Of a DNA stretch of 64,000 nt, positions 11,044 through 23,891 are shown piece by piece. Location of the stretch: contig OX422191.1 of assembly GCA_949130485.1 (NCBI GenBank), positions 1,181,441 to 1,245,440 of the forward strand, read 5' to 3'. Position numbers and translations under genes: made by a program. This DNA is from Agelas oroides (Eukaryota > Porifera > Demospongiae > Agelasida > Agelasidae). Position 1 is the stretch's first letter, and each line of letters begins with the position of its first letter. The notes under the pieces were generated by a model that did no database searches, was not told the origin of the DNA, and was given only the letters and a program-made list of their open reading frames with translations.

Positions 11044-12202
11044 CTGCAGAATGTCAGAGAACAAGAGATGAGAGGTGGTTCAACAAACCTCTTCATTTTG
11101 TGTACGGTATATTTGGTCTCGCGGTACCTCACTACTGAGACACAGTATTAGACACTGTGTGTCAGCTAGTCAAGTAGAGGAGTACTCCCTGTGTTACAGT
11201 CACTGGTGATTTTAGCGTGAATTAATATAAGCAGAGGGCGGGGTCTAACCACACGGGAAGTTAAGTCAGTGCTCTACCGGACACTGTAGACACAGATAAC
11301 TCACTTGGGGTGCTCCACTATAGTAACAGTATCATGGTATATATGATGTCATGTCACAGAGAGGATGCAACAATTAGAATAATGCAGGACCTAGCTATGT
11401 GTATGTGTGCACACATGTAATCACAATGGTAACAGGGGAACTTGTGCACTCCTAGCCCCACCCTTAAAATTACCAGTGCTCACAGTCTCAAGAAAGAGGG
11501 AGTGGTGGGGGGACAAGAATATTGTCCAGAGGGAGTAACCAGACAATGCTGCATCACTAAGATGGCTGTCCCTCCCTCAATCAAAAGAGCTTCATCATTG
11601 GTCAGAAAATGTGTGGGTGGTGTAGTAGTAAACTACACATTATGAAATTCACGGTTGTACAGATACAACGCGATAGTTCCCGATCTCCCAAGATTTCTGG
11701 GAATTGAAGCGCATGTGCAAACAGTGGATACCAGGCTCTCGTTTTCCCCGCCCACTGAGAACCTTGGTACGAGGCTAAACTGTACCATGCATTTCAATAA
11801 CTTCAACCAAAACCAACCATGTACTGCACTGGTACTGCTACACCAGTTGAGAGTGTACACAACCATTGCTGCAGTACCAGTGTACAACTCTTAAGAAGTA
11901 CTTATATAAAGTTGGGACTCGGTAAGGTGTCCAGATTTAACCTGGTGTCCTTTTTTCAGGGGTGTCCTTTAAGAGAGGTTCCACTGTACTCCCTGTGAAG
12001 TTATTAGGTCTTTGTGAATTATGCTGGGTGCATCAATTAGAGTAATGCAGGATGTACGTGATGTATGTATGTCATAGTCTTGATGGACTGAGGGGGACCT
12101 GTGCACCCCCAAACCCCATAGACCCCCACCCCAATAGCTATACTGGATCGAGTGCATCACTTTCAAAATGCTTCATACACTGTTATGTATACCCTGATTA
12201 TT

Positions 12203-12949
12203 AACCCTCGGCGCGCATGTGCGACGAGGGTTACAGTAGTTGTCCTGTCTGTCTGTGTGTGTGTCCGTTTTCTCTACTCTGCCTTCTCGCGCTTTCAGGC
12301 GTCCAACGAGAGCTATCAGCGGCTACAGCGCGGAAAATGCAGTAAAATTAAAAAGCCGTTTTCTCTAAAACTGTTTAGTTCAAAAGTTAGAAGCGTTAAC
12401 TTATAAACTTACCGCGACTAAGTCAGCCATTTTCTTCACGTGCAATGTTTCCGTATACCTCTCCGTAACACGTACGTAGCGGTAATGTGTGATCACGTGA
12501 CTTGGAGCACGCGGTATAGTGTTTTCTGTCGAACGTTTGTGACTGTCTTTTATGAGAGGTTCAGAAAGCCTGAAAGGTATGCCCACAGTGTAATACCGTA
12601 GTGCACGTGAAGAGGTCAGTTTGTGACTGTGGCCATGCCTTCGCATCGAAGAAAAGGAAAGCACGGTGTACTGCTGTTGGAGAGCCTGAGAACGCAATGA
12701 AACGTAGAAAAGCCTTACTGCCTGAGGAAGGGTTATTAGTGGGGAAAGAGAGTTACAAAGTCCACAAAACGAGTAAGAGAGCTTCTGAAACACGTGAGCA
12801 GACTTTGCACAGGTAAGAACAGAACCGAACACATCTGGCAAGCATGACAGCTTCTATTGTTCACGAGACAGTGATCGATTCTAGTCAACACACAAGTACA
12901 ATCACATGCACTGCTGCGCCGAGGGTTTGGCACTTCAGTGCCTTTCATT
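12203..12949. mobile_element. 747-bp inverted-repeat element, copy 2
   Basis: Copy of 7703-8449 at an offset of exactly 4,500 bases; no difference was noticed between them. It was carried by the segmental duplication, not inserted separately. Confidence 0.75.
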
Positions 12950-13861
12950 TTGCAATTAATTGTTATATTTAATTTACTCATAGTTCTACACATCACTTTG
13001 TGCATATTCATAAAAGCACACTTCGAACTCTCTGACTATTCTACCTGGATTGTGAATTAAAAATCTGACGTTTGACAATATTAATTGTACCTAGCCTCGA
13101 ATTCAGCCTCTTGGTGGGCGGGGAGAAAAAGAGCCTGGTATCTACTGTTTGTGTATGTGTATGCACATAATTATCCACTGCTGTACACATGTTCAAGCAA
13201 TAGTGGGAGGGAAAAACGTAATACGCATCCACATGGTTGATAGTGTAACATACGTTTTAGCAAGTATGAACTCTACTAATAGTACCATGCAGCAAAGAGC
13301 GACAACTACATTACAACTAGCACTACAATGCACTGATTTACTATCAGCTCTTGCTAAATTATAGTCTATGACAAACGGAAACACTTCGTATCACACAAAC
13401 TTACCAGTAGCTGTTATATTTCACCAGCAAAAGTCCAAAACGGAAGCTACTTGTACTGTCGTGAGACTCATATCAGAAGTACCTACCCAGTGGAGGGCAC
13501 TAAAGAGTGCAGGAGTACGAACGATCAAAAGAGCTTCATCATTGGTCAGAAAATGTGCGGACGGTGTAGTAGTAAGTACATGTTATGAAAGTCACGGTTG
13601 TACAGATACAACGCGATAGTTCCCGATCTCCCAAGATTTCTGGGAATTGAAGCGCATGCGCAAACAGTGGATACCAGGCTCTTATTTTCCCCACCCACTG
13701 AGAACCTTGGTACGAGGCTAAACTGTACCATGCATTTCAATAGCTTCAACCAAAACCAACCATGTACTGCACTGGTACTGCTACACCAGTTGAGAGTGTA
13801 CACATTGCTGCAGTCCCAGTGTACAACTCTTAAGAAGTAGGACATGAAGGGTTGGACTCAC

Positions 13862-13945
13862 TCTAGTGTCTGAAGGCTTTGGTTCACTCGTAAAGCTGCA
13901 GCTATTTCACGAGCACCTTCATCTGAGATCTGGTTCCAACTGAGG
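13862..13945 (-). CDS. LRR exon (LSWNQISDEG)
   Basis: 84 bp, phase 2/2. Reads LSWNQISDEGAREIAAAL, then RVNQSLQTL. Identical to 9362 in the other copy of the 4.5-kb duplication. Confidence 0.84.
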
Positions 13946-14993
13946 CTGCATAATGTCAGAGAACAAGAGATGAGAGGTGGTTCAACAAACCTCTTCATTT
14001 TGTGTAATGGTAACAGGTGAACTGGTGCACTCCTAGCCCCACTCTTAAAATTACCAGTGCTCACAGTCTCAAGAAAGAGGGAGTGGTGGGGGGACAAGAA
14101 TATTGAAGAAGTGAGTTTAGTCAAGCACTCTACTGGACACTGTACACACTGAGAAGTCACCTGGGGTGCTCCACTAGTAGCCATACAAGGGCATATGTGA
14201 ATGCACGCAGGAGAGGCTCGTGGGAAGTGAGATAATGATTGGGCTACTTTGTGTGCCTATGTTGGTCAGCCTCTCGTCATTACTGCCTCCGGGAATCATC
14301 CTCTGCTCAATGGTGTCACTGTACTTGTAACATGGTAACAGGGGAACTTGTGCACCCCCAGCCCCACTCTTAAAATTACCAGTGCTCACAGTCTCAAGAA
14401 AGAGGGAGTGGTGGGGGGACAAGAATATTGTCCAGAGGAATTAACCAGAAAATGCTGCATCACTAAGATGGCTGTCCCTCCCTCAATCAAAAGAGCTTCA
14501 TCATTGGTCAGAAAATGTGCGGATGGTGTAGCAGTAAGTACGCTCATGTTACTATGTGTACAAGCAGTTACCGCAAAAGGACGTCCAAAATTTAGAAAAG
14601 CAAGAGAGGAAAAACAGCTTTCAGGTTATAAGCAGTGTTACACATCCAAAAATCAAAGCTTAGAGGTGTCCAAATATATGAATTCGACTCTCGTTTATGT
14701 GCAACAAACTCGATCCTAGAGGCTAAGTCCCCCCACTTCTCAAAAGTTGTCTACACCCCTGCATAAACAATTTGATATGTACACTCAGTTGTTGGTCACA
14801 AATGATGAACTCTTATTCCAGTCGTGATCATGAGTCAGGGAAGCACACAACCATCGATCCATGCTAGTACACACAAATGTTTTGCAAGTGTCCCATGCCC
14901 TCCCTAATATTGCTGCCCAGGCGTGGAAATAACCTTAGGCCTACAGGCTCTGTGTATACCTCTTGAGTATAGGACATGAATGGCTGAACTTAC

Positions 14994-15083
14994 TTTAGCT
15001 TAAGCTTCTGATGGCTTTGGTTCACTTGTAAAGCTTCAACCAGTACACACACACGTTCATCTGAGATTCCATTCTTCCTGAGG
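14994..15083 (-). CDS. LRR exon (LRKNGISDER, 90 bp)
   Basis: 90 bp, phase 2/2, donor GTAAGT. Reads LRKNGISDERVCVLVEAL and ends NQSHQKLKL. Confidence 0.78.
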
Positions 15084-15317
15084 CTGCAGAATGTTAGAGA
15101 ACAAAAATGCCGGGCACATAGTTCAAAAATCATAATATTATAAACTTACATATGAAGAAGAATCAAAAACAAAGGCACCTAACTCATGACTAGGTATACG
15201 CATTTGCAGATGAAGTCACTACTCGTGTTGAGAGTGTGCACACGGAGGTACAGGAACCACCAAATTGAAGAAGGGCTCGAAACAGGCAGTGTACGTTATT
15301 GTTTTATGTATGCATTG

Positions 15318-15590
15318 GGCCATTCTGAATTAATTGTTTGTTCAAACTAACATGACCACAAGAATGTTGGGTCGGTCGGTCGGGCGGGTAATATTTTATT
15401 TAGGCCCATTAATAACTACAACACGTGGCAGCTTAGCTCTGAAACGGTAGCCTAAAAAAAACAATTTTATCCTACTTGTGCTAAAATGTTTGAGGCGGTG
15501 CATATAACAATTGTTACCCAACTATGAGGCACTTTTAAAACTTCAGGTCGGTCGGGTTAGTTCAAACAAACAATTAATTCAGAGTGGTCT
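15318..15590. mobile_element. ~270-bp inverted-repeat element (CTGAATTAATTGTTTG ends)
   Basis: Left GCCATTCTGAATTAATTGTT is matched by an inverted CCACTCTGAATTAATTGTTT at the right, about 30 bp each, with GGTCGGTCGGG runs just inside. Repeated in block B3 at about 20984-21250. The target duplication could not be read. Confidence 0.6.
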
Positions 15591-15603
15591 TGTAGTATAT
15601 TTA

Positions 15604-16297
15604 CCATATTCTCTCTAAAATATTCGACAGTAAAAAATAATTCAAAATGGGAGTGTCTTAGAGAGTTATTAATTTTTGAACGTAAGTGTCTGGTGTGAAC
15701 TACAGAGTTTTATAGCACCAGTTTCAGCGTGCTTTTTTTGTGAGCTACCATGACCAACTATTGCCACCTATGTGCATCGGTCAGGACCCACAAAGACACG
15801 TACTGAGCATCACCTTTCGAAGTGGTGAAGTGTAGCGACTGAAGCCAAGGTAATTGTCAATCACCTTGATCATAAAAACAACTTATTGGGGGCGTTTCAA
15901 CACCAATAAACAGAAGCACAACACTAACAGGTACAGTGGTACTTGGGCTTCATAAATGTCGGAGTTGCACCTTGCTATCAACGAAAGATGACAAACACGA
16001 CACACAGCTGGTAAGCGTTCTTTGTAAACGGATAACAAATCATTTCAGAAGAACATACTGTTTGTTCAAATAACCTTGTGAGCCTTTCTCTGTTCCCTGT
16101 TTCACTCTGTAGAGCTTCGTTTGACTAGCCAACACTCCGACAAACGATTTCAGCATCGGTGACATCGCTAGTGTTCGCATGTATTAGAGAGGGAAAATCC
16201 CTCAATTTTTCTGTGTCCGGTTTAATTAGAGAGACAAAAAATTCATAATTGAGGCATCCGGACAATTAAAGTGTCTGCTATTTTAGAGAGAATACGG
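15604..16297. mobile_element. 694-bp TA-flanked inverted-repeat element (CCATATTCTCTC ends)
   Basis: Ends CCATATTCTCTCTAAAATAT and, inverted, CCGTATTCTCTCTAAAATAG, each beside TA. Part of its right half is also present alone at 3380-3520 in block B1. TA flanks suggest a Tc1/mariner-type origin. Confidence 0.6.
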
Positions 16298-16802
16298 TAT
16301 GTACCTATGTCAAAGAGACTCCCGTGTATGCCTCTCCCTGTTTTATAGCTAAAGATGCTGAGATCACCATATGCTAGTCTCTTGGTGACACACACTCTTA
16401 GCTCCTCTTCCCTGCGTCTACCTGGCTCTTTCGAGCTCTCTCTTCTTCACTTCCTGTACCACTGTGTGTGTCTCCACTAAGTTACCTCCTACAATATGAA
16501 TCCAATTCAGAGTGCATGTGCGTGTGCACAGTCTATGCATATAAACATATGTCATATACTGACAAATCTTAAATTCCTAAAGCATTACATATATGTATGC
16601 ATGTGATCTCACCACTGCACAGTTACTTGCCTCATGTTAAGGGGCTCGGCAAATAGTGTTTCCTTGCGGTCAAAAACATAATACTTTGACATACACATTC
16701 AGTTGTTGGTCACAAATAGAGAGCTCCAATTAGAATCATGATCATGGGACAGGGTACATGGAACCATCCATGTGCCTGTAGTACATAAGTAGCCGGACTC
16801 AC

Positions 16803-16883
16803 TCTAGTTTAAGGTTCTTGTTCACTATCAAAGCTCCAGCCAGTACCAACACACCATCAGCTGAGATCTTATTGTTCCTGAGG
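16803..16883 (-). CDS. LRR exon (LRNNKISADG, 81 bp)
   Basis: 81 bp, phase 2/2. Reads LRNNKISADGVLVLAGAL and ends NKNLKL. Confidence 0.78.
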
Positions 16884-17547
16884 CTGCAGAACGTCAGAGA
16901 ACAAAAAAGAAAGGTAAGTGGTTCCATGACTGTAAACAACGAGGAAGAATCAAAACACAAGAAACAGATCATAGATTAATTGTGATCAATATTTTGATAT
17001 GCACATTCAGTTTTGGTCACAAATGAGGAGCTCTTAATTGGGGCGAGCATGAGCGAGAGGACTTTTACTCAAATATTAAATCAGTCTCAACTATACGCCC
17101 CCTGGTTCAATGTGGGGTCAACTAATTATATTCACAATGATTTTGTCATCCTGAAGAGCAGTAACATTGCCGGTCATGTACCACAATAAATTTCCAGTGT
17201 CTGTTGGTACTTCTACAGTACTGTAATTTGCATCTTCAGTGGTAATGTGAGACAATCCTTAAGTTTCATACTGCAAGTAACAAATATCTGGGTGCATGGT
17301 GGCCTGTGAATGAGGCTAGTGGTTCCATGTGAGTACGTGTTCAGGAGAAAATGATAACTGTGTTCGCTTAACTAAAAGCTTCAAACCAGCTTTCTGACGT
17401 GAAGCCACATTACATCATGTGAAAAGATAAACTCATCATGGAAATGAAAATAGGTTAGATGTATACACAAAAACCGGCACACTAGTGAGTGTCTGTGGCA
17501 TCATCACGTCCTCAATATAACACAAGTTTAGGAATGGCTGGACTCAC

Positions 17548-17631
17548 TCTAGCGTCTGAAGGCTCTGGTTCACTTGCAACACTACAGCCAATTCACGAGC
17601 ACCTTCGTCTGAGATCTGGTTCCCAATGAGG
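17548..17631 (-). CDS. LRR exon (LIGNQISDEG)
   Basis: 84 bp, phase 2/2. Reads LIGNQISDEGARELAVVL and ends NQSLQTL. This is the uninterrupted sister of the exon at 23631. Confidence 0.84.
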
Positions 17632-18506
17632 CTGCAGAATATCAGAGAACAAGAGATGAGAGGTGGTTCAACAAACCTTTTCACTTTGTGTAAGGTATAT
17701 TTGGTCTCGATACCTCACTACTGACACACAGTATCAGACACTGTGTGTCAGCTAGTCTAGTAGAGGAATACTCCCTGTGTTACAGTCACTGGTGATTTTA
17801 GCGTGAATTAATATAAGCAGAGGGCGGGGTCTAACCACACGGGAAGTTAAGTCAATGCTATACCGGACACTGTAGACACAGATAACTCATTTGGGGTGCT
17901 CCACTATAGTAACAGTATCATGGTATATATGATGTCATGTCACAGAGAGGATGCAACAATTAGAATAATGCAGGACCTATCTATGTGTACGTGTGCACAC
18001 ATGTAATCACAATGGTAACAGGGAACTTGTGCACTCCTAGCCCTACCCTTAAAATTACCAGTGCTCACAGTCTCAAGAAAGAGGGAGTGGTGGGGGGACA
18101 AGAATATTGCCCAGAGGAAGTAACCAGAAAATACTGCATCACTAAGATGGCTGTCCCTCCCTCAATCAAAAGAGCTTCATCATTGGTCAGAAAATGTGTG
18201 GGCGGTGTAGTAGTAAGTACACGTTGTGAAAGTCACGGTTGTACAGATACAACGTGATAGTTCCCGATCTCCCAAGATTTCTAAGAAATTAAGCACATGC
18301 ACAAACAGTTGATACTAGGCTCTCCTTTTCCCCGCCCACTGAGAACCTTGGTACGAGGCTAAACTGTACCATGCATTTCAATAGCTTCAACAAAAACCAA
18401 CCATGTACTGCACTGGTACTGCTACACCAGTTGAGAGTGTACACAACCATTGCTGCAGTCCCAGTGTACACCTCTTAAGGAGTAGGACATGAAGGGTTGG
18501 ACTCAC

Positions 18507-18590
18507 TCTAGTGTCTGAAGGCTCTGGTTCACTTGCAATGCTGCAGCCAATTCACGAGCACCTTCATCTGAGATCTGGTTGTCACTGAGG
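18507..18590 (-). CDS. LRR exon (LSDNQISDEG)
   Basis: 84 bp, phase 2/2. Reads LSDNQISDEGARELAAAL and ends NQSLQTL. Confidence 0.84.
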
Positions 18591-19466
18591 CTGCAGAATG
18601 TCAGAGAACAAGAGATGAGAGGTGGTTCAACAAACCTCTTCACTTTGTGTAAGGAATATTTGGTCTCGATACCTCACTGCTGACACACAGTATCAGACAC
18701 TGTGTGTAAGCTAGTCAAGTAGAGGAGTACTCCCTGTGTCATAGTCACTGGTGATTTTAGCGTGAATTAATATAAGCAGAGGGCGGGGTCTAACCACACG
18801 GGAAGTTAAGTCAGTGCTCCACCGGACACTGTAGACACAGATAACTCACTTGGGGTGCTCCACTATAGTAACAGTATCATGGTATATATGATGTCATGTC
18901 ACAGAGAGGATGCAACAATTAGAGTAATGCAGGACCTAGCTATGTGTACGTGTGCACACATGTAATCACAATGGTAACAGGGGAACTTGTGCACTCCTAG
19001 CCCCACCCTTAAAATTACCAGTGCTCACAGTCTCAAGAAAGAGGGAGTGGTGGGAGGACAAGAATATTGTCCAGAGGAAGTAACCAGAAAATGCTGCATC
19101 ACTAAGATGGCTGTCCCTCCCTCAATCAAAAGAGCTTCATCATTGGTCAGAAAATGTGTGGGCGGTGTAGTAGTAAGTACACGTTGTGAAAGTCACGGTT
19201 GTACAGATACAACTTGATAGTTCCCGATCTCCCAAGATTTCTGAGATATTAAGCGCATGCACAAACAGTGGATACCAGGCTCTTATTTTCCCCGCCCACT
19301 GAGAACCTTGGTACGAGGCTAAACTGTACCATGCATTTCAATAGCTTCAACCAAAACCAACCATGTACTGCACTGGTACTGCTACACCAGTTGAGAGTTA
19401 CACAACCAATTGCTGCAGTCGCAGTGTACACCTCTTAAGGAGTAGGACATGAAGGGCTGGACTCAC

Positions 19467-19550
19467 TCTAGTGTCTGAAGGCTCAGGTTCACTTGCAACG
19501 CTGCAGCCAATTCACAAGCACCTTCCTCTGAGATCTGGTTCCCACTTAGG
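19467..19550 (-). CDS. LRR exon (LSGNQISEEG)
   Basis: 84 bp, phase 2/2. Reads LSGNQISEEGACELAAAL and ends NLSLQTL. Confidence 0.83.
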
Positions 19551-20661
19551 CTGCAGAATGTCAGAGAACAACACATGAGAGGTGGTTCAACAAACATCTT
19601 CATTTTGTGTAAGGTATATTTGGTCTCGATACTTCACTACTGAGACGCAGTATCAGACACTGTGTGTCAGTTTGTCAGTTAGTGAAGTAGAGGACTACTA
19701 CCTGTGTGGTGACTGTCAGTCACTGGTGATTTTAGGGTGAAGTAAAATGAGCAGAGGGTTGGGGTTCAACCAGCCGGTGAGTTTAGTCAAGCACTCTACT
19801 GGACACTGTACACACTGAGAAGTCACCTGGGGTGCTCCACTAGTAGCCATACAAGGGCATATGTGAATGCACGCAGGAGAGGCTCGTGGGAAGTGAGATA
19901 ATGATTGGGCTACTTTGTGTGCCTATGTTGGTCAGCCTCTCGTCATTACTGCCTCCGGGAATCATCCTCTGCTCAATGGTGTCACTGTACTTGTAACATG
20001 GTAACAGGGGAACTTGTGCACCCCCAGCCCCACTCTTAAAATTACCAGTGCTCACAGTCTCAAGAAAGAGGGAGTGGTGGGGGGACAAGAATATTGTCCA
20101 GAGGAATTAACCAGAAAATGCTGCATCACTAAGATGGCTGTCCCTCCCTCAATCAAAAGAGCTTCATCATTGGTCAGAAAATGTGCGGATGGTGTAGCAG
20201 TAAGTACGCTCATGTTACTATGTGTACAAGCAGTTACCGCAAAAGGACGTCCAAAATTTAGAAAAGCAAGAGAGGAAAAACAGCTTTCAGGTTATAAGCA
20301 GTGTTACACATCCAAAAATCAAAGCTTAGAGGTGTCCAAATATATGAATTCGACTCTCGTTTATGTGCAACAAACTCGATCCTAGAGGCTAAGCCCCCCC
20401 ACTTCTCAAAAGTTGTCTACGCCCCTGCATAAACAATTTGATATGTACACTCAGTTGTTGGTCACAAATGATGAACTCTTATTCCAGTCGTGATCATGAG
20501 TCAGGGAAGCACACAACCATCGATCCATGCTAGTACACACAAATGTTTTGCAAGTGTCCCATGCCCTCCCTAATATTGCAGCCCAGGCCCGGAAATCACC
20601 TTAGGCCTACAGGCTCTGTGTATACCTATTGAAAGTATACTACATGAATGGCTGAACTTAC

Positions 20662-20751
20662 TTTAGCTTAAGCTTCTGATGGCTTTGGTTCACTTGTAAA
20701 GCTTCAACCAGTACACACACACGTTCATCTGAGATTCCATTCTTCCTGAGG
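20662..20751 (-). CDS. LRR exon (LRKNGISDER, 90 bp)
   Basis: 90 bp, phase 2/2, donor GTAAGT. Reads LRKNGISDERVCVLVEAL and ends NQSHQKLKL. Same protein reading as 14994. Confidence 0.78.
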
Positions 20752-21267
20752 CTGCAGAATGTTAGAGAACAAAAATGCCGGGCACATAGTTCAAAAATCA
20801 TAATATTATAAACTTACATATGAAGAAGAATCAAAAACAAAGGCACCTAACTCATGACTAGGTATACGCATTTGCAGATGAAGTCACTACTCGTGTTGAG
20901 AGTGTGCACACGGAGGTACAGGAACCACCAAATTGAAGAAGGGCTCGAAACAGGCAGTGTACGTTATTGTTTTATGTATGCATTGGGCCATTCTGAATTA
21001 ATTGTTTGTTCAAACTAACATGACCACAAGAATGTTGGGTCGGTCGGGCGGGTAATATTTTATTTAGGCCCATTAATAACTACAACACGTGGCAGCTTAG
21101 CTCTGAAACGGTAGCCTAAAAAAAACAATTTTATCCTACTTGTGCTAAAATGTTTGAGGCGGTGCATATAACAATTGTTACCCAACTATGAGGCACTTTT
21201 AAAACTTCAGGTCGGTCTGCTTAGTTCAAACAAACAATTAATTCAGAGTGGTCTTGTAGTATATTTA

Positions 21268-21934
21268 CCATATTCTCTCTAAAATATTCGACAGTAAAAA
21301 ATAATTCAAAATGGGAGTGTCTTAGAGAGTTATTAATTTTTGAACGTAAGTGTCTGGTGTGAACTACAGAGTTTTATAGCACCAGTTTCAGCGTGCTTTT
21401 TTTGTGAGCTACCATGTCCAATTATTGCCGCCTTCTGTGTGCGTTGGTCAGGACCCACAAAGACACCTTACTGAGCATCACCTTTCGAAGTGGTGAAGTG
21501 TAGTGACCGAAGCCAAGGTCATTGTCAATCGCCTCGATCGTAAAAACGACTTATTGGACACGTTTCAATGCAGATAAGCAGAAGCACAACACTAACAGGT
21601 ACAGCGGTACTTGGGCTTCATATCAACGAAAAATGACACACACGACACACAGCAGGTAAGCGTTCTCTGTAAACGGAAAACAAATCATTTCAGAAGAACA
21701 TACCATTTGTTGAAATAACCTCGTGAGTCTCTCTCTGTTCCTGTAGAAGCTTCATTTGACTAGCCAACACTACGATAAACGATTTCAGCATCAGTGACAT
21801 CACTAGTGTTCACATGTATTAGAGAGGGAAAATCTCTCAATTCTTCTGCGGTCCGGTTTAATTAGAGAGACGAAAAATTCAAAATTGAGGTGTCCAGACA
21901 ATTAAAGTGTCCGCTATTTTAGAGAGAATACAGA
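21268..21934. mobile_element. TA-type element (CCATATTCTCTC ends), decayed copy
   Basis: Sister of 15604-16297 in block B3. Left end CCATATTCTCTCTAAAATAT is kept; the right end has mutated (GAGAGAATACAGAATG). Confidence 0.6.
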
Positions 21935-22439
21935 ATGTACCTATGTCAAAGAGACTCCCGTGTATGCCTCTCCCTGTTTTATAGCTAAAAGAAGCTGAGA
22001 TCACCATATGCTAGTCTCTTGGTGACACACATTCCTAGCTCCTCTTCCCTGCCTCTACCTGCCTCTTTCAAGTTCTCTCTTCTTCACTTCCTGTACCACT
22101 GTGTGTGTCTCCACTAAGTTACCTCCTACAATATGAATCCAATTCAGAGTGCATGTGCGTGTGCACAGTCTATGCATATAAACATATGTCATATACTGAT
22201 AAATCTTAAATTCCTAAAGCATTACATATATGTATGCATGTGATCTCACCACTGCACGATTACTTGCCTCATGTTAAGGGGCTCAGCAAATAATGTTTCC
22301 TTGTGGTCAAACACATAATACTTTGACATACACATTCAGTTGTTGGTCACAAATAGAGAGCTCCAATTAGAATCATGATCCTGGGTCAGGGTGCATGGAA
22401 CCATCCATGTGCCTGTAGTACATAAGTAGCTGGACTCAC

Positions 22440-22520
22440 TCTAGTTTAAGGTTCTTGTTCACTATCAAAGCTCCAGCCAGTACCAACACACCATCAGCTG
22501 AGATCTCATTGTTCCTGAGG
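22440..22520 (-). CDS. LRR exon (LRNNEISADG, 81 bp)
   Basis: 81 bp, phase 2/2. Reads LRNNEISADGVLVLAGAL and ends NKNLKL, one residue short of the norm. Sister of 16803 and 4038. Confidence 0.78.
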
Positions 22521-22680
22521 CTGCAGAACGTCAGAGAACAAAAAAGAAAGGTAAGTGGTTCCATGACTGTATACACAAACAACGAGGAAGAATCAAAACA
22601 CAAGAAACAGATTATAGATTAATTGCGATCAATATTTTGATATGCACATTCAGTTTTGGTCACAAATGAGGAGCTCTTAA

Positions 22681-23106
22681 CCCTTTACCAACCGATGACG
22701 CCACATGGCGTCGTCAGATTTTGGCCGCATGTTATCAGTTGGCGCAATCCGTTTTGAAGACAGTGCATGGCGGCGCCTGTAGAAAAGCCTTGGTCAATGC
22801 CGGGTGGGCCATTTGTCTGCTTTCTTGCACAAACGGGCGTAGAAAACGCTCCTTTCACCTTGTAGGGACTCCATTTCTGGCATTTTAGGCAGCTTTTAGT
22901 CCGGAGGAGCGTTCTCTGGTTGGAGGGCCCTGACTATTGAACGCTCGCTAATGAGTGGGTGTGTCCAAGGTCATGAACCTACAGAGAATGTGTCAATGAA
23001 GTTTTGAGTCAAGTTTCCAGTGCTAGCGGAAGTGAAAATACGGACCATGGAAGGTATCCATAGCCTAATAAACACTTCCAGTAAATAGCCTACGGTTGTT
23101 AAAGAG
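22681..23106. mobile_element. 426-bp piggyBac-like non-autonomous element (TTAA target)
   Basis: Flanked by TTAA on both sides. Ends CCCTTTACCAACCG and inverted CTCTTTAACAACCG agree at 12 of 14 positions. Sister blocks at about 4283 and 17031 show the unfilled site GAGCTCTTAATTGGGG. TTAA targeting with CCCTTT ends is the piggyBac pattern. No transposase frame. Confidence 0.88.
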
Positions 23107-23630
23107 TTAATTGGGGTGAGAATGAGCGAGAGGACTTTTACTCAAATATTAAATCAGTCCCAACTATACGCCCCCTGGTTCAATGTGGGGTCAACTAATT
23201 ATATTCACAATGATTTTGTCATCCTGAAGAGCAGTAACATTGCCGGTCATGTACCACAATAAATTTCCAGTGTCTGTTGGTACTTCTACAGTACTGTAAT
23301 TTGCATCTTCAGTGGTAATGTGAGACAATCCTTAAGTTTCATACTGCAAGTAACAAATATCTGGGTGGTGGCCTGTGAATGAGGCTAGTGGTTCCATGTG
23401 AGTACATGTTCAGAAGAAAATTATAACTGTGTTCGCTTAACAAAAAGCTTCAAACCATGCAGCTTTCCTGACGTGAAGCCACATCATATCATGTGAGATA
23501 TTGTAGAAGATAAACTCACCATTGAAATGAAAATAGGTTAGATGTATACACAAAAACCGGCATACTAGTGAGTGTCTGTGGCATCATCACGTCCTCAATA
23601 TAACACAAGTCTAGGAATGGCTGGACTCAC

Positions 23631-23891
23631 TCTAGTGTCTGAAGGCTCTGGTTCATTTGCAACACTACAGCCAATTCACGAATGGCCCACCCGGCACTGA
23701 CCAGGGCTTTTCTACAGCCAGCTGCAACAGCCGCCATGTGCTGCCACCCAGAGCGGTGCACCCACCCACCTCCCCCTGTCCCACCCTTTCTGCTAGCGCA
23801 GAACCTACGTATCTTCAAAACGGATTGCGCCAACTGATAACATGCGGCCAAAATCAGAGCACCTTCGCCTGAGATCTGGTTCCCAATGAGG
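23631..23891 (-). CDS. LRR exon with 177-bp in-frame insertion
   Basis: 261 bp instead of 84, phase 2/2, splice sites intact. It starts LIGNQISGEGA and ends RELAVVLQMNQSLQTL, as in sister exon 17548. Between them are 59 extra codons (23681-23857) beginning LILAACYQLA and containing GGTGGGGW, with no stop. Part of the insert matches the inside of the piggyBac-like element at 22681. Spliced in, it would add a Gly-rich 59-residue loop to one LRR. Confidence 0.75.
23681..23857. mobile_element. piggyBac-like element fragment inside LRR exon
   Basis: The reverse complement contains TTTTGGCCGCATGTTATCAG, CAATCCGTTTTGAAGA and GTGCCGGGTGGGCCATT, all also found, in order, at 22718-22833. The insert's middle is extra. 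No terminal repeats or target duplication are seen, so it arrived as a fragment. Confidence 0.7.

Larger units (their letters stand above)
10092..14105. repeat. 4.5-kb segmental duplication, copy 2
   Basis: Matches 5590-9605 at an offset of 4,500-4,502 bases with only scattered single-base differences. The distinctive AACAAAGCTC near the left end is shared by the two copies only. Confidence 0.9.
14111..17700. repeat. Block B copy 2
   Basis: Collinear with 19777-23950. Its left edge abuts the 4.5-kb duplication abruptly at 14106, a duplication breakpoint. Confidence 0.87.
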
